Positions 51,990 to 61,113 of a stretch of 64,000 bases of DNA are shown in pieces (within the stretch, counting starts at the first letter, position 1; every line of letters starts with the position of its first letter). Under the pieces are notes generated by a model. The model searched no databases. It was not told the DNA's origin and saw only the letters and a list, made by a program, of their open reading frames with translations. Position numbers and translations under genes: made by a program. The stretch lies in assembly GCA_016704275.1 (NCBI GenBank), contig JADJAK010000006.1:124001-188000 (forward strand), in the 5' to 3' direction. This stretch comes from Gemmatimonadota bacterium (GTDB lineage Bacteria; Gemmatimonadota; Gemmatimonadetes; Gemmatimonadales; GWC2-71-9).

Positions 51990-53474
51990 GTGACCAAGAC
52001 CCTCCGCGCCCTGCTGGTCGGCCTCCTCCTCCTCGGCATCATCGCCGTGGTGGGCGGCGATCACGATTCCTCGCTCTGGCCGCTGGCCGGCCGCTTCCAC
52101 CCGCTGCTGGTGCACCTCCCGATCGGGATGCTGCTGCTGGCTATCGTGGCGGAACTGCTCGGCCGCAACCCTGCGCGGAGCGCGTGGCGGCCGCTGGTGC
52201 CGCTCGCGCTGCTGCTGGGCGCGTGGAGCGCGATCGTGGCGGGGATCGTCGGTCTGCTGCTCTCCGATTGGGGGAGCTACGACCCCGACGTACTGCAATG
52301 GCACCGCTGGCTCGGGCTGGGGATTCCCGTGCTCGCCAGCGCGAGCTGGTGGCTGCGCGAAAAGGCGGAAGCAGGCGAAGCGCGCGCCCACCGCAGCTAT
52401 CCGATTGCCGTGGGGGTGTTGCTGCTGGCGATCACCATCGGCGGCCACCTCGGCGGGACGCTCACGCGCGGCGAGGGCTACCTCACGCGCTATCTCCCCG
52501 AAGGGGTGCGGGCGATGGTCGGCCTTCCGGCCGAAGAGGCGATGGCGACGATCACGATCGGCAACCCCGACACCACGCGCGTCTATGCCGCACTGATCCA
52601 GCCGATCCTCACCTCGCGCTGCGGGTCGTGTCACAACCCGATGCGCCACAAGGGCGGCCTGGTGCTGACGACGTCGAAGGGGCTCTTCGCGGGGGGACGG
52701 CAGGGGAAGGTGGTGGTGGCGGGCCGCGCCGAGGAGAGCGAACTGATGGTGCGGGTGTCGCTGCCACCCGGGCACACGGACGCGATGCCGCCGGACCGGC
52801 CGTTGTCGATCGCCGAAGCCGAGCTGCTGCGGTGGTGGATCGCGCAGGGGGCCTCGATCGACATCAGGCTCTCGACCATCGAGCGGCCGAGCGGCGTGCG
52901 CCGGACGCTGGCGGCGTATGGGCTCGAGGACCTGCCGACCGGGATCTTCGCGTTGACGGTGCCGCCGGCCGACAGCACGGCGATCGCCGCGGCACGTGCG
53001 GCCGGGATCTCCGTGGTGCCGCTGGCCCGGAAGGGGAGCTACCTCAGCGTGGCGGCGACCAACGCCTCGGCGGCGCAACTGGCGCGGCTCCGGCCGCTGT
53101 TGCAGCAAGTGGCGTCGGTCGACCTCTCGCGCGCTCCAGTGAATGACTCGGTCACCGACCTGATCGCGGCGATGCCGCACCTGACGCGACTCAAGCTGAC
53201 GGGCACGCGGGTGACGGACGCCGGCGTGGCGCGCCTCGCGTGGTTGCCATACCTCGAGTACCTCAACCTCGTGGACACCGACGTCGGTGATGCGGGACTG
53301 CGCGCACTGGAGCGGTTGCCGCGGCTTCGGGCGATCCACCTCTGGGGAACGCGGGTCACCGCTGGCGGCGTGGCCCGCCTGCAGCAGCTGTTGCCACGGG
53401 CCGTGATCACGCTGGCCGCGCCGGTGATGCCGCCGGATTCGATCGCCACCGACACCACCAAGAAGAAGCAGTAG
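51990..53474 (+). CDS. Membrane protein with cytochrome-c-like domain and C-terminal leucine-rich repeats
   Basis: 494 residues from a GTG start. Five or so membrane helices (about 5-160), including HPLLVHLPIGMLLLAIVAE as in DUF2231-like proteins. A Planctomycete-type cytochrome c domain follows with the heme motif TSRCGSCHNPM (CGSCH) and the distal MPPDRPLS segment. The C-terminal third has leucine-rich repeats (LTRLKLTGTRVTDAGVARL, YLEYLNLVDTDVGDAGLRA). The combination is known from Planctomycetes, Verrucomicrobia and relatives, where such proteins are thought to bind ligands at a redox-active membrane complex. Function unknown. Confidence 0.87.
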   Translation: MTKTLRALLVGLLLLGIIAVVGGDHDSSLWPLAGRFHPLLVHLPIGMLLLAIVAELLGRNPARSAWRPLVPLALLLGAWSAIVAGIVGLLLSDWGSYDPDVLQWHRWLGLGIPVLASASWWLREKAEAGEARAHRSYPIAVGVLLLAITIGGHLGGTLTRGEGYLTRYLPEGVRAMVGLPAEEAMATITIGNPDTTRVYAALIQPILTSRCGSCHNPMRHKGGLVLTTSKGLFAGGRQGKVVVAGRAEESELMVRVSLPPGHTDAMPPDRPLSIAEAELLRWWIAQGASIDIRLSTIERPSGVRRTLAAYGLEDLPTGIFALTVPPADSTAIAAARAAGISVVPLARKGSYLSVAATNASAAQLARLRPLLQQVASVDLSRAPVNDSVTDLIAAMPHLTRLKLTGTRVTDAGVARLAWLPYLEYLNLVDTDVGDAGLRALERLPRLRAIHLWGTRVTAGGVARLQQLLPRAVITLAAPVMPPDSIATDTTKKKQ

Positions 53475-53477
53475 GGG

Positions 53478-56007
53478 ATGCCGATGCGACGATCACGGGC
53501 GTGGATCGCAGGGGTGACGCTGGTGGTCGTGGCGCTGGTGACCACGCGCGGCCGCCTCTCGGGGATCGGTGCCAAGGTCGACTTCAATCGCGACGTCCGC
53601 CCGATCCTCAACAAAAACTGCATCGGCTGCCACGGCGGCGTGCGTCAACAGGGCGAGCTGTCGCTGCTCTTCCGCGACGACGCGATGAAGCCGGCCAAGT
53701 CGGGGAAGCGCGCGCTGGTGCCCGGGAAGCCGGGGGCCAGCGAGATGATCGCGCGGATCGCCGCCGCCGATCCGCACGACCGGATGCCGAAGGGGCGCGA
53801 TGCGCTCACGGCGCAGGAGATCGGCACGCTGCGCCGCTGGGTGGCGCAGGGCGCCGAGTGGGCACCACACTGGGCCTATGTCCAGCCGGTGGCGAAGCCG
53901 CTGCCGGTGGTGTCGGACTCCACCTGGACGCGCGGCGGGATCGACCGCTGGGTCATGGCGCGGCTCGACCAGGAACAGCTGCGGCCCTCGTCGGCAGCCG
54001 ATTGTGCCACGCTCGCCCGGCGCGTCTCCCTCGACCTGATCGGGTTGCCGCCGACCTTGCAGCAGGTAGCCGCTGCCTGTGCCGGTGGCGCGCGCGGCTA
54101 TGCGCAGCTCGTCGACACGCTGCTGGCGTCGCCACGCTTCGGCGAGCGGTGGGCGGCGATGTGGCTCGACCTGGCGCGCTACGCCGACTCGCGCGGCTTC
54201 GAGGCCGATCGCGCCCGGCCGATGTGGCCGTACCGCGACTGGGTGATCGACGCCTTCAACCGGGACCTTCCGTTCGACCAGTTCACGATCGAGCAACTCG
54301 CGGGGGACCTCCTTCCGGCACCAACGGAAGCGCAGCGGATCGCGACGGCCTTCCACCGCAACACCATGAACAACGACGAGGGCGGCACCGACGACGAGGA
54401 GTACCGGCTCGCCTCGGTGATCGACCGCGTCAACACGACCTGGACGGTGTGGCAGGGGACGTCGATTGGCTGCACGCAGTGCCACGGCCATCCCTACGAT
54501 CCGATCCGCCACGACGAGTACTACCGCGCGCTCGCGATCCTCAACAACAGCGCCGACTGGGACCAGCCGGACGAGTATCCGCAGTGGCCGATCTTCACGG
54601 TCGAGAAGGCGGCGCGCGGACGCGAGTTGGCGAGTGGCATCGAGCGGCTCCGCAATGAGATCGACAGCATCGCGATGCTCCCTCCGCAGGAAGCGGCGCG
54701 GCGAGCATGGGAAAGGGAACTGACGATTCCCGCCGTCGCGGGCAAGGTCAACGGCACCTGGCTCAACGAAGTGCGGCGCATCGTGAAGATCCCCGAGGCG
54801 AGCCGCGACACGGGCCAGCGGGCGCTGCTGCGCTATGCCTACACGCAGGTCGCCGAGGACACCGCGTATGCCTCGCGCCGCGCCAAGCGTGACACACTGC
54901 GTCGGGCCATCGACTCGTTGGCGCCCACCTACATCCCGGTGATGCAGGAGCTCCCGTCGACGCGGCATCGGACCACGCGGGTCTTTGATCGCGGCAACTT
55001 CCTGGTGCAGACCAAGGTGGTCGCGCCTGGATTGCCTGCCGCGATTGCGCCCGCGCTCCCGGCGAACGCTGCCAATCGCCTCGGCCTGGCGCGTGCGCTG
55101 GTGGCGCCGGAGAACCCGCTCACGGCACGCGTCACCGTCAACCGCTTCTGGGAGCAGCTCTTCGGGACCGGCATCGTCGAGACAGTCGAAGACCTCGGCA
55201 CCCAAGGGATGCCGCCCTCGCACCCGGAGCTGCTCGACTGGCTCGCGGTGCGCTTCCGGACCGACCTGCATTGGAGCGTGAAGGCGCTGCTGAAGGAGAT
55301 GGTCCTCTCGGCGACGTATCGTCAGGCGTCGGCGACCACGCCACTGCTGCAGGAGCGCGACCCGGCCAATCGCCTGCTGGCGCGTGGCCCGCGCTTCCGG
55401 CTGACGGCCGAGCAACTGCGCGACCAGGCGCTGGCGAGCGCGGGGTTGCTGAGTGCCAAGATGCGCGGGCCGAGCGTGATGCCGCCGCAGCCGGAGGGAG
55501 TGTGGCACCGGCCGTACAGCGGCGAGAAGTGGGTCGCCGACACTGGCGAGAATGGTCATCGGCGTGGTGTCTATACGCTCTGGAAGCGGACCGCGCCCTA
55601 TCCGTCGATGGTGACCTTCGGGACGCCGAGCCATGAGGTATCGGTGGCGCGCCGGACGCGGACCAACACGCCGTTGCAGGCGCTGGTGCTGCTCAACGAT
55701 CCGGTGTTCACCGAGGCGGCGCAGGCACTGGCGCGACGGATGCTGCCGCTGGCCGATACGCTGCCGAGTGCGGCTCGGCTCGATGCCGCACTGAAGTACG
55801 GATATCAGCTGGCGCTACAACGCACCGAACCAGAAGGTCCTCGCGTCACTGCGGACGCTGTATGCGACGGCCGCGAAGCACTACGAGGCGCATCCTGAGG
55901 ATCGCGCCTTGGCGGCTGGCGTGCCGACCGCGGGCACGGCGCTCGCGGCACTGACGGTGGTGGCGAATGGGATCATGAACCTCGATGCCTTCGTGACGAA
56001 GGAATGA
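53478..56007 (+). CDS. Planctomycete-type cytochrome c / DUF1549 / DUF1553 protein, frameshifted near the end
   Basis: One membrane helix (about 8-24), then PSCyt1 with the heme motif NCIGCHGG, DUF1549 (ARRVSLDLIGLPPTLQQV, ARYADSRGFEADRARPMWPY) and DUF1553 (NRFWEQLFGTGIVE, SHPELLDWLAVRF, TNTPLQALVLLNDPVF). The first frame runs to a stop at 55898 and ends with unrelated residues. From about 55820 the neighbouring frame supplies the proper family ending (APNQKVLASLRTLYATAAKH ... NLDAFVTKE) and stops at 56007. A one-base insertion or two-base deletion near 55815-55825 explains this. It may be genuine or a sequencing error. Confidence 0.88.
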
Positions 56008-56017
56008 GGAGCGCGCG

Positions 56018-57502
56018 ATGACGGCACCAAACGAAGCGCAACAGCGCGCCTTGCTGGAGATCACCCGGCGGCACTTCCTCGAGGCGGGGGCGACGGGTCT
56101 TGGCGCGGCAGCGCTCGCGTCGTTGCTCGGGTGCACGCCGCCGCGCACGAATCGCGACCCGCTGGCGGCGCTGACCATCGACGACCCGGTCGCCGCGCGG
56201 GCGCCGCATTTCCCGCCGACCGCCAAGCGCGTGATCTTCCTGCACATGGCCGGCGCGCCGTCGCAGCTCGAGCTGTTCGACTACAAGCCGGTGCTGGCGC
56301 GGCTCGACGGCGAGCTCTGCCCCGAGTCGCTGCTCGAAGGGCAGCGCTTCGCCTTCATCAAGGGGATCCCGCGGATGCTCGGCCCGCAGGCCGCCTTCAG
56401 GCAGCACGGGCAGTCGGGGGCGTGGATCTCCGACCGGCTGCCGCACCTGGCGGGCGTCGCCGACGAGATCGCCTTCCTCAAGGCGATGCACACCGACCAG
56501 TTCAACCACGCGCCCGCGCAGCTGCTGGTGCATACCGGCGGTGCGCGTCTCGGCCGGCCGAGCATTGGCTCGTGGGTCACCTACGGCCTCGGCACCGAGA
56601 ACGAGAACCTCCCGTCGTTCGTGGTGCTGCTCTCCGGTGGCGCTGCGCCCGATGCCGGCGCGTCGGTGTATGGCAGCGGCTTCCTGCCGTCGGTGTATCA
56701 GGGCGTGCAATGCCGTTCCGCGGGCGATCCGGTCCTCTACCTCTCCGATCCGCACGGGATGCCGCGCGACCTGCGGCAGGCGGAACTCGAGGCGATTCAG
56801 GATGTGAACCGGCAGCACTACGCCGAGGCCGGCGATCCGGAGATCCTGACGAGGATCTCGCAGTACGAGATGGCGTTCCGGATGCAGCTGTCGGTGCCCG
56901 ACGCCATGGATATCAGCAAGGAGCCGGAGTCGATCCACCAGATGTACGGCAGCGTGCCGGGCGAGACGTCGTTCGCCAACAATTGCCTCCTGGCCAGGCG
57001 GCTCAGCGAGCGCGGCGTGCGCTTCATCCAGCTCTTCCACTGGGGCTGGGATTCGCATGGGGCGGGCGAGTCGGAAGCGCTCAACGCCGGCTTCATCCAG
57101 CGTTGCCTGGAGACCGACCGTGCCATCGCCGCGCTGATCAACGACCTCAAGCAGCGTGGCCTGCTCGAGGAGACCTTGATTGTGTGGGGCGGCGAGTTCG
57201 GCCGCACCCCGATGCGTGAGAACCGCACCGGCACCGACAATCCGTTCGTGGGGCGCGACCACAACCCCGGCGCCTTCACGATGTGGATGGCGGGCGGCGG
57301 CGTGAAGGGCGGGGTGAGTCACGGCGAGACCGATGAGATCGGCTATCAGGGTGTCAGCGGCCGTACCGACGTGCACGACCTGCAGGCCACCATCCTCCAC
57401 ACGCTCGGCTTCGACCACGAACGACTGATCTTCCCGTTTCAGGGGAGGAATCAACGGTTGACGGATGTGTCGGGACGAGTGATACGAGAAGTCTTGGGAT
57501 GA
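56018..57502 (+). CDS. Tat-exported DUF1501 protein (sulfatase-like fold)
   Basis: 494 residues. RRHFLEAGATGLGAAALASL is a Tat signal. The DUF1501 pattern follows: KRVIFLHMAGAPSQLELFDY, LKAMHTDQFNHAPAQ, RPSIGSWVTYGLG, FIQLFHWGWDSHG, and WGGEFGRTPM with DHNPGAFTMWMAGGG. DUF1501 proteins have an alkaline-phosphatase/sulfatase-like fold and are nearly always paired with DUF1549/DUF1553 cytochromes, as here 11 bp upstream. Substrate unknown. Confidence 0.92.
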   Translation: MTAPNEAQQRALLEITRRHFLEAGATGLGAAALASLLGCTPPRTNRDPLAALTIDDPVAARAPHFPPTAKRVIFLHMAGAPSQLELFDYKPVLARLDGELCPESLLEGQRFAFIKGIPRMLGPQAAFRQHGQSGAWISDRLPHLAGVADEIAFLKAMHTDQFNHAPAQLLVHTGGARLGRPSIGSWVTYGLGTENENLPSFVVLLSGGAAPDAGASVYGSGFLPSVYQGVQCRSAGDPVLYLSDPHGMPRDLRQAELEAIQDVNRQHYAEAGDPEILTRISQYEMAFRMQLSVPDAMDISKEPESIHQMYGSVPGETSFANNCLLARRLSERGVRFIQLFHWGWDSHGAGESEALNAGFIQRCLETDRAIAALINDLKQRGLLEETLIVWGGEFGRTPMRENRTGTDNPFVGRDHNPGAFTMWMAGGGVKGGVSHGETDEIGYQGVSGRTDVHDLQATILHTLGFDHERLIFPFQGRNQRLTDVSGRVIREVLG

Positions 57503-57504
57503 TC

Positions 57505-57536
57505 GATCATCGATCATCGATCATCGATCATCGATA
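57505..57536. repeat. GATCATC heptad array
   Basis: Four perfect GATCATC units plus a partial unit, starting two bases after the DUF1501 stop and ending at the start codon of the next gene. Confidence 0.9.
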
Positions 57537-57915
57537 GTGAACAATGAGGAGTTCGTGTCGCTTGCCAAGTTGAGAACGCTGGCGTTGAAGCTCCCCGAGG
57601 CGCATGAGGTCGAGGCGTGGGGTGAGCCGACGTTCCGGGTGAAGAACAAACTCTTCGCGATGTACGCGGCGCCGAACAATCATCATGGGGCGGGGCGCGC
57701 CGCCGGTGTGGATCAAGGCGGCACCTGGGAATCAGCAGATGATGGTGAGTGCGGAACCGGAGCGCTTCTTTGTGCCGCCGTATGTCGGCAAGGCGGGGTG
57801 GGTTGGGGTCTGGCTGGATCGGAAGCCGGACTGGAAGGAGGTCGCGGAGTTGTTGCGCGATTCGTGGCGGCTGGTGGCGCCGAAGACGCTGGTCAAGCAG
57901 GTCGACGCCTTATAG
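57537..57915 (+). pseudogene. MmcQ/YjbR-family protein, frameshifted
   Basis: The first frame gives MNNEEFVSLAKLRTLALKLP, EAWGEPTFRVKNKLFAMYA and then shifts; the next frame continues APPVWIKAAPGNQQMMVSA, RFFVPPYVGKAGWVGVWLD and LLRDSWRLVAPKTLV. Joined, they make a typical ~125-residue MmcQ/YjbR (double-wing DNA-binding-like) protein. The switch lies in the G-rich GGGGCGGGG at 57687-57695, a likely slippage site or sequencing error. Function of the family is poorly known. Confidence 0.82.
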
Positions 57916-58386
57916 CGCCCCCCGCCGTGCCGCGGGCGGTGCCCTGACGGCAACGAGCCAGGCCGGAATGCCCACGCCGAGCACATGGATGAGGAGTCCG
58001 TTGATCACGACGGGCGCCGTTCGCGCGGCGCTGTTGGCCGCCGACAACGGCACGACGAGATAGCTCATCGCCAGCCAGACGCCGACGCCGTAGCCGGCAC
58101 CGACGAGGATCGGTCGCGTCGTGAGGGTGGGGAAGCGCCGCGCCAGCAGGTAGGCCACGGCGACAATCGTGGTGGCGATGGTGTAGTGCAGCACGACGCC
58201 GAGGGCTGCCGTGGCGAGGCCTCCCTGAAACGCTTCGGGACCGAGCAGGCCGGCGGCGATCGCCTGAAAGATCCGGATGGTGCTGACCCCACGCAGCCCG
58301 AAGAAGATGATAGCGTCGAGGCCGTCGAGTGCGCCGACGATCAGACCGCCGAGGAGGATGGCACGGAGCGGGGAGCGGAAGGGCAT
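57910..58386 (-). CDS. Four-helix membrane protein, unknown function
   Basis: 158 residues with four membrane helices (about 8-30, 50-81, 91-113, 124-146), for example AILLGGLIVGALDGLDAIIF and ILVGAGYGVGVWLAMSYLVV. No catalytic motif; general resemblance to YagU/DUF1440-like membrane proteins but not enough to assign. It converges with and slightly overlaps the MmcQ-like gene. Confidence 0.72.
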   Translation of the reverse strand: MPFRSPLRAILLGGLIVGALDGLDAIIFFGLRGVSTIRIFQAIAAGLLGPEAFQGGLATAALGVVLHYTIATTIVAVAYLLARRFPTLTTRPILVGAGYGVGVWLAMSYLVVPLSAANSAARTAPVVINGLLIHVLGVGIPAWLVAVRAPPAARRGAL

Positions 58387-58448
58387 GCGACAATGCTAAC
58401 GCGCGCCGATGAGGGCGCGCGTCAGCGATGGTCAGGCATTGGTAAGGG

Positions 58449-58865
58449 CTACGTGTGCTCGACGAATTCGCCGATCGGCTGCAGCCGCAGCCCGGGCACG
58501 CGCGCGTACTCCCGCTGATTCAGCGTGACCAGCGCATCGCCACCGGCAATTGCCGTGGCGGCAATGAGGAGGTCGTGCGCGCCGATCGTCGTGCCGCCCC
58601 TGGCGAGCTCGGCCCAGAGTTCGGCGTGCATCCGCGCTTCGCCAAGGCCGAAGGAGAGCACTGGCAACTCCACGAGCAGTGCCTCGACGAAGGCAGCGCG
58701 TCGCATCCGAATGCCGCGTGAGCCTGCGCGATGGACGCCATGGAGCAATTCGCTCGCGGTGATGGCGGCGATCGCGACGGGCGTGTCGCCCAGGGACTCG
58801 AGCAGTGCCTCCAATCGGAAGTGGCCCCGCTCCGCCGCGATCAGCACCGACGAGTCGAGGATCAC
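58449..58865 (-). CDS. vapC: PIN-domain ribonuclease toxin (VapC-like)
   Basis: 138 residues from the GTG at 58865, which gives the typical VapC beginning MILDSSVLIAAERG and a GTGA overlap with the antitoxin. PIN-domain acids are in place: Asp4, Glu39 (ITASELLHG) and Asp98 (IGAHDLLIAATA). Expected to cleave RNA when released from its antitoxin. A GTG two codons earlier is possible. It is encoded after the antitoxin, the usual order. Confidence 0.88.
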   Translation of the reverse strand: MILDSSVLIAAERGHFRLEALLESLGDTPVAIAAITASELLHGVHRAGSRGIRMRRAAFVEALLVELPVLSFGLGEARMHAELWAELARGGTTIGAHDLLIAATAIAGGDALVTLNQREYARVPGLRLQPIGEFVEHT

Positions 58866-59152
58866 GCCCACGGTGACTCCGGGAGCGGCATCGCGTCGCC
58901 GGTGCGCGCGATGTCGTCGGCAAAGGCCGCCGCATCCTCGGGCGTGAGGTGGGGAAGCGTCTGCCATCGCGCGGCCAGTTCGCGCGCGGTGACCTGCCGC
59001 GGCTCGGCGCGGCCCACGCGCTCCGGCGCGAGGTAGCGGACCACGGCCTCGCGGACGACCTGCGACTTGGGGACGCGGTCCTCCGCGGCCCGGGCTTCGA
59101 GCGCGTCGCCCAGCGCCCCCGGAAGGCGGAGGGTCAGGTGGGAGTCTTTCAT
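58862..59152 (-). CDS. vapB: Ribbon-helix-helix antitoxin (VapB-like)
   Basis: 96 residues from the ATG at 59152. The N-terminal HLTLRLPGALGDALEARAAE and KSQVVREAVVRYL are a ribbon-helix-helix DNA-binding domain. The C-terminal part (ARWQTLPHLTPEDAAAFADD) would wrap the toxin. It precedes and overlaps the PIN toxin by four bases. An AT-richer stretch upstream (59153-59182) is probably the autoregulated promoter, but I see no clean operator palindrome. Confidence 0.85.
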   Translation of the reverse strand: MKDSHLTLRLPGALGDALEARAAEDRVPKSQVVREAVVRYLAPERVGRAEPRQVTARELAARWQTLPHLTPEDAAAFADDIARTGDAMPLPESPWA

Positions 59153-59250
59153 GTGACGCAATGTAATACGTTCGTAACACACGACAAGCGTTCAGGCCAG
59201 CGGTGTCGCCACCAGGCAGCGGCAGCCGATCGGCCCGTCCGTCCCGCCCG

Positions 59251-60002
59251 CTACGGCGATGGCGGACCGCCGACGATTCCCATCCGCTCCATGGTGAGTC
59301 CGGGTACTGGCACGCCGAAGTACCGCCCCGGCACGAACTTGCAGTTGAGCAACAGATTCACCAGCGATCGCGTGGCTGACGAGTTGTCGGAGCTGATCAC
59401 CCGCACCCGTCGATCGGGTTTACCGTCCGCATTGACCCGGACTTCCGCCATGATGGTGCCCATGTTGTCACGGAACCACTGCTCCATTTCAGCGCGCGGC
59501 AATGGGCGCGCGGGAAGCGGGTTTGGGCAGGAGATGCGCCGGGGCCGCTCCTCAAGCCGCGCATCATCAGGCTGCAGCGGAAAGGAGTCCGGGGGCAGCG
59601 GTGGGGCAGCGGGATCGAGCACGGTGGGGAGCTGGCTCATTCCTGTCGCCGATCCAAAGGAGATCGTCGAACCCTTCGTGGTGAAAGACTGCACGACGCC
59701 GACAGGCAACTCGGGTCGCGATTTGGACACCTCGAACCGACAGCTGTGCAACTGCCGCACGACCACGCTGCGGAAGCCGGCAACGGACAGCCCCGTCACC
59801 TGAGTGACCCCGACAGACGCCGTATCCGGCTTGCCATCTGGACCGAGCCGGTAGTGGACCGTGCCACCCGCCGCGGGAGCGTCCCAACCGCAACTTTCGG
59901 CTCGTCACACTTCTTGACCGTGAACACTGGCTCCTGCCCGCCGACCGGAGCCGTCGCCACCAGGAGCAGGGCGATGGCCATTTGGCACGAGGTGCACGTC
60001 AT
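59251..60002 (-). pseudogene. Exported protein with two TonB-C-like domains, frameshifted
   Basis: Starts at 60002 with a signal peptide (CQMAIALLLVATAPVGGQ) and VFTVKKCDEPKVAVGT. The frame then changes near 59885-59895 and the adjacent frame continues APAAGGTVHYRLGPDGKPD, VAGFRSVVVRQLHSCRF, a proline-rich linker, and a second unit MAEVRVNADGKPDRRVRVI with SLVNLLLNCKFVPGR. Two TonB C-terminal-like units joined by a linker are therefore split by a 1-2 base indel. The last unit alone could be translated from an internal GTG at 59799 but without export. Confidence 0.65.
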
Positions 60003-60016
60003 GAGTCTGCCCCTTC

Positions 60017-60412
60017 TCACGTTGCCACATCCCGCTCGAACGGCCCCCGCAACATCAGCCAACCGTAGGCCACCGCGAGTGCGGTGACCGGGATGACCAG
60101 CAACCATCCCGCCGGTCGGAACGCGCCGGCCAGCATCGGTTTGAGCAGGGTGATCGCTGCGATGAGATAGCCGGTGGCATTGGCGACCACGACCGGCCGG
60201 CCGTAGATGCCGCCGAGCAGGGCGCCCCGGCTGAACCAGTTGAGTGTTGCCATCGCCAGGCACGCGGCGGCGAGCAGCTGTCCGAACCAGAAATCCGCAG
60301 GCGGGTAGCCGGGGAGGTGTCGCGGCAGGATCTCGTCGGCCGCGAAGAGCAGCGCGAGTCCGCAGAAGGCGAGGAGTGCGGCGCTGGCGCGCGAAATCCA
60401 CCCAGCGACCAT
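60017..60412 (-). CDS. Four-helix membrane protein, unknown function
   Basis: 131 residues from the ATG at 60412. Four membrane helices (about 10-25, 40-57, 65-86, 94-116), for example AALLAFCGLALLFAADEIL and WLLVIPVTALAVAYGWLML. No family recognised. It ends 14 bases before the split TonB-C-like gene and may be cotranscribed with it. Confidence 0.65.
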   Translation of the reverse strand: MVAGWISRASAALLAFCGLALLFAADEILPRHLPGYPPADFWFGQLLAAACLAMATLNWFSRGALLGGIYGRPVVVANATGYLIAAITLLKPMLAGAFRPAGWLLVIPVTALAVAYGWLMLRGPFERDVAT

Positions 60413-60439
60413 CGGAACCTCAGGGCATGTCGGAGAATC

Positions 60440-60460
60440 GATCATCGATCATCGATCATC
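60440..60460. repeat. GATCATC heptad array beside tRNA-Asn
   Basis: Three perfect GATCATC units, nine bases beyond the 3' end of the tRNA gene. The rest of the 60413-60615 interval holds only the tRNA. Confidence 0.9.
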
Positions 60461-60469
60461 GTGGAGAGA

Positions 60470-60542
60470 CTGGGGCGGCAGGACTCGAACCTGCAACTTC
60501 CCGGGTAACAGCCGGGCGGTCTGCCAGTTGACCTACACCCCA
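60470..60542 (-). tRNA. tRNA-Asn (anticodon GTT)
   Basis: 73-nt cloverleaf on the minus strand. Acceptor stem TGGGGTG / CGCCCCA with discriminator G, anticodon arm CCCGG-CTGTTAC-CCGGG giving anticodon GTT, and T arm GCAGG-TTCGAGT-CCTGC. CCA is not encoded. Confidence 0.95.
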
Positions 60543-60615
60543 ATGGCACGAGTCGCAGCGCGTGCGACACTTCCGTCACGTTATGACGCCTGACGCGCCC
60601 AGTCAACCACGTGAC

Positions 60616-61113
60616 TCAGGGTCGGAATTCCCGCAGCGCGTGGCGAAGCAGGGCAAGCTGGCCGTTGTGGTAGGCGTCATGCTGCGCCAACCCGATCAGC
60701 ATCCCGCCGATGGTGGTCCCGGTGCCCAGGGCAGGGTCGCGGAGGCCACCCACCGGCGCGTCCCACTGTGCGACCGGGAGTGCGCTCAGGGCCTCGAGTA
60801 GCGCGGCATTCGCCTCGGCCAGGGCGTCGCACGCCTCCCGCCAGCGTGCGGCGGTGGGCCGTCCGACGGCCGGCCAATCGCCGTCCTCCGGTTCGGCTGG
60901 CGCGTGGCCCGCGAGGCGACGTTCCACTTCGCGCGTCCACGACGTCATGTGCAGCACCAGCTGCCAGATCGAATGACTTCCCGGAATCGGGTGTGCGGCC
61001 GCTTCCTTGGCCGTGATGCCCTCGAGCAGCACGGCGCGTGAAGAGCCGTACCAGGGATCGCCCTCGTTGGTCGCGGCGATCTGCGTGAGCAGCGACGGCG
61101 CGAGTGTCTTCAT
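60616..61113 (-). CDS. DinB-family protein
   Basis: 165 residues, a four-helix bundle of the DinB/YfiT type. The metal-binding histidines are spaced as expected: WQLVLHMTSW (about residue 55) and AQHDAYHNGQLALLR near the C-terminus. Members include thiol-dependent transferases and detoxification enzymes; many remain unassigned. It overlaps the acetyltransferase gene upstream by ATGA, so the two are cotranslated. Confidence 0.9.
   Translation of the reverse strand: MKTLAPSLLTQIAATNEGDPWYGSSRAVLLEGITAKEAAAHPIPGSHSIWQLVLHMTSWTREVERRLAGHAPAEPEDGDWPAVGRPTAARWREACDALAEANAALLEALSALPVAQWDAPVGGLRDPALGTGTTIGGMLIGLAQHDAYHNGQLALLRHALREFRP

Noticed and set aside
53493..55634. A 713-codon frame antisense to the DUF1549/DUF1553 gene
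   Set aside because: Arg/His/Pro-rich shadow frame without domains; the sense strand shows cytochrome and DUF1553 motifs.
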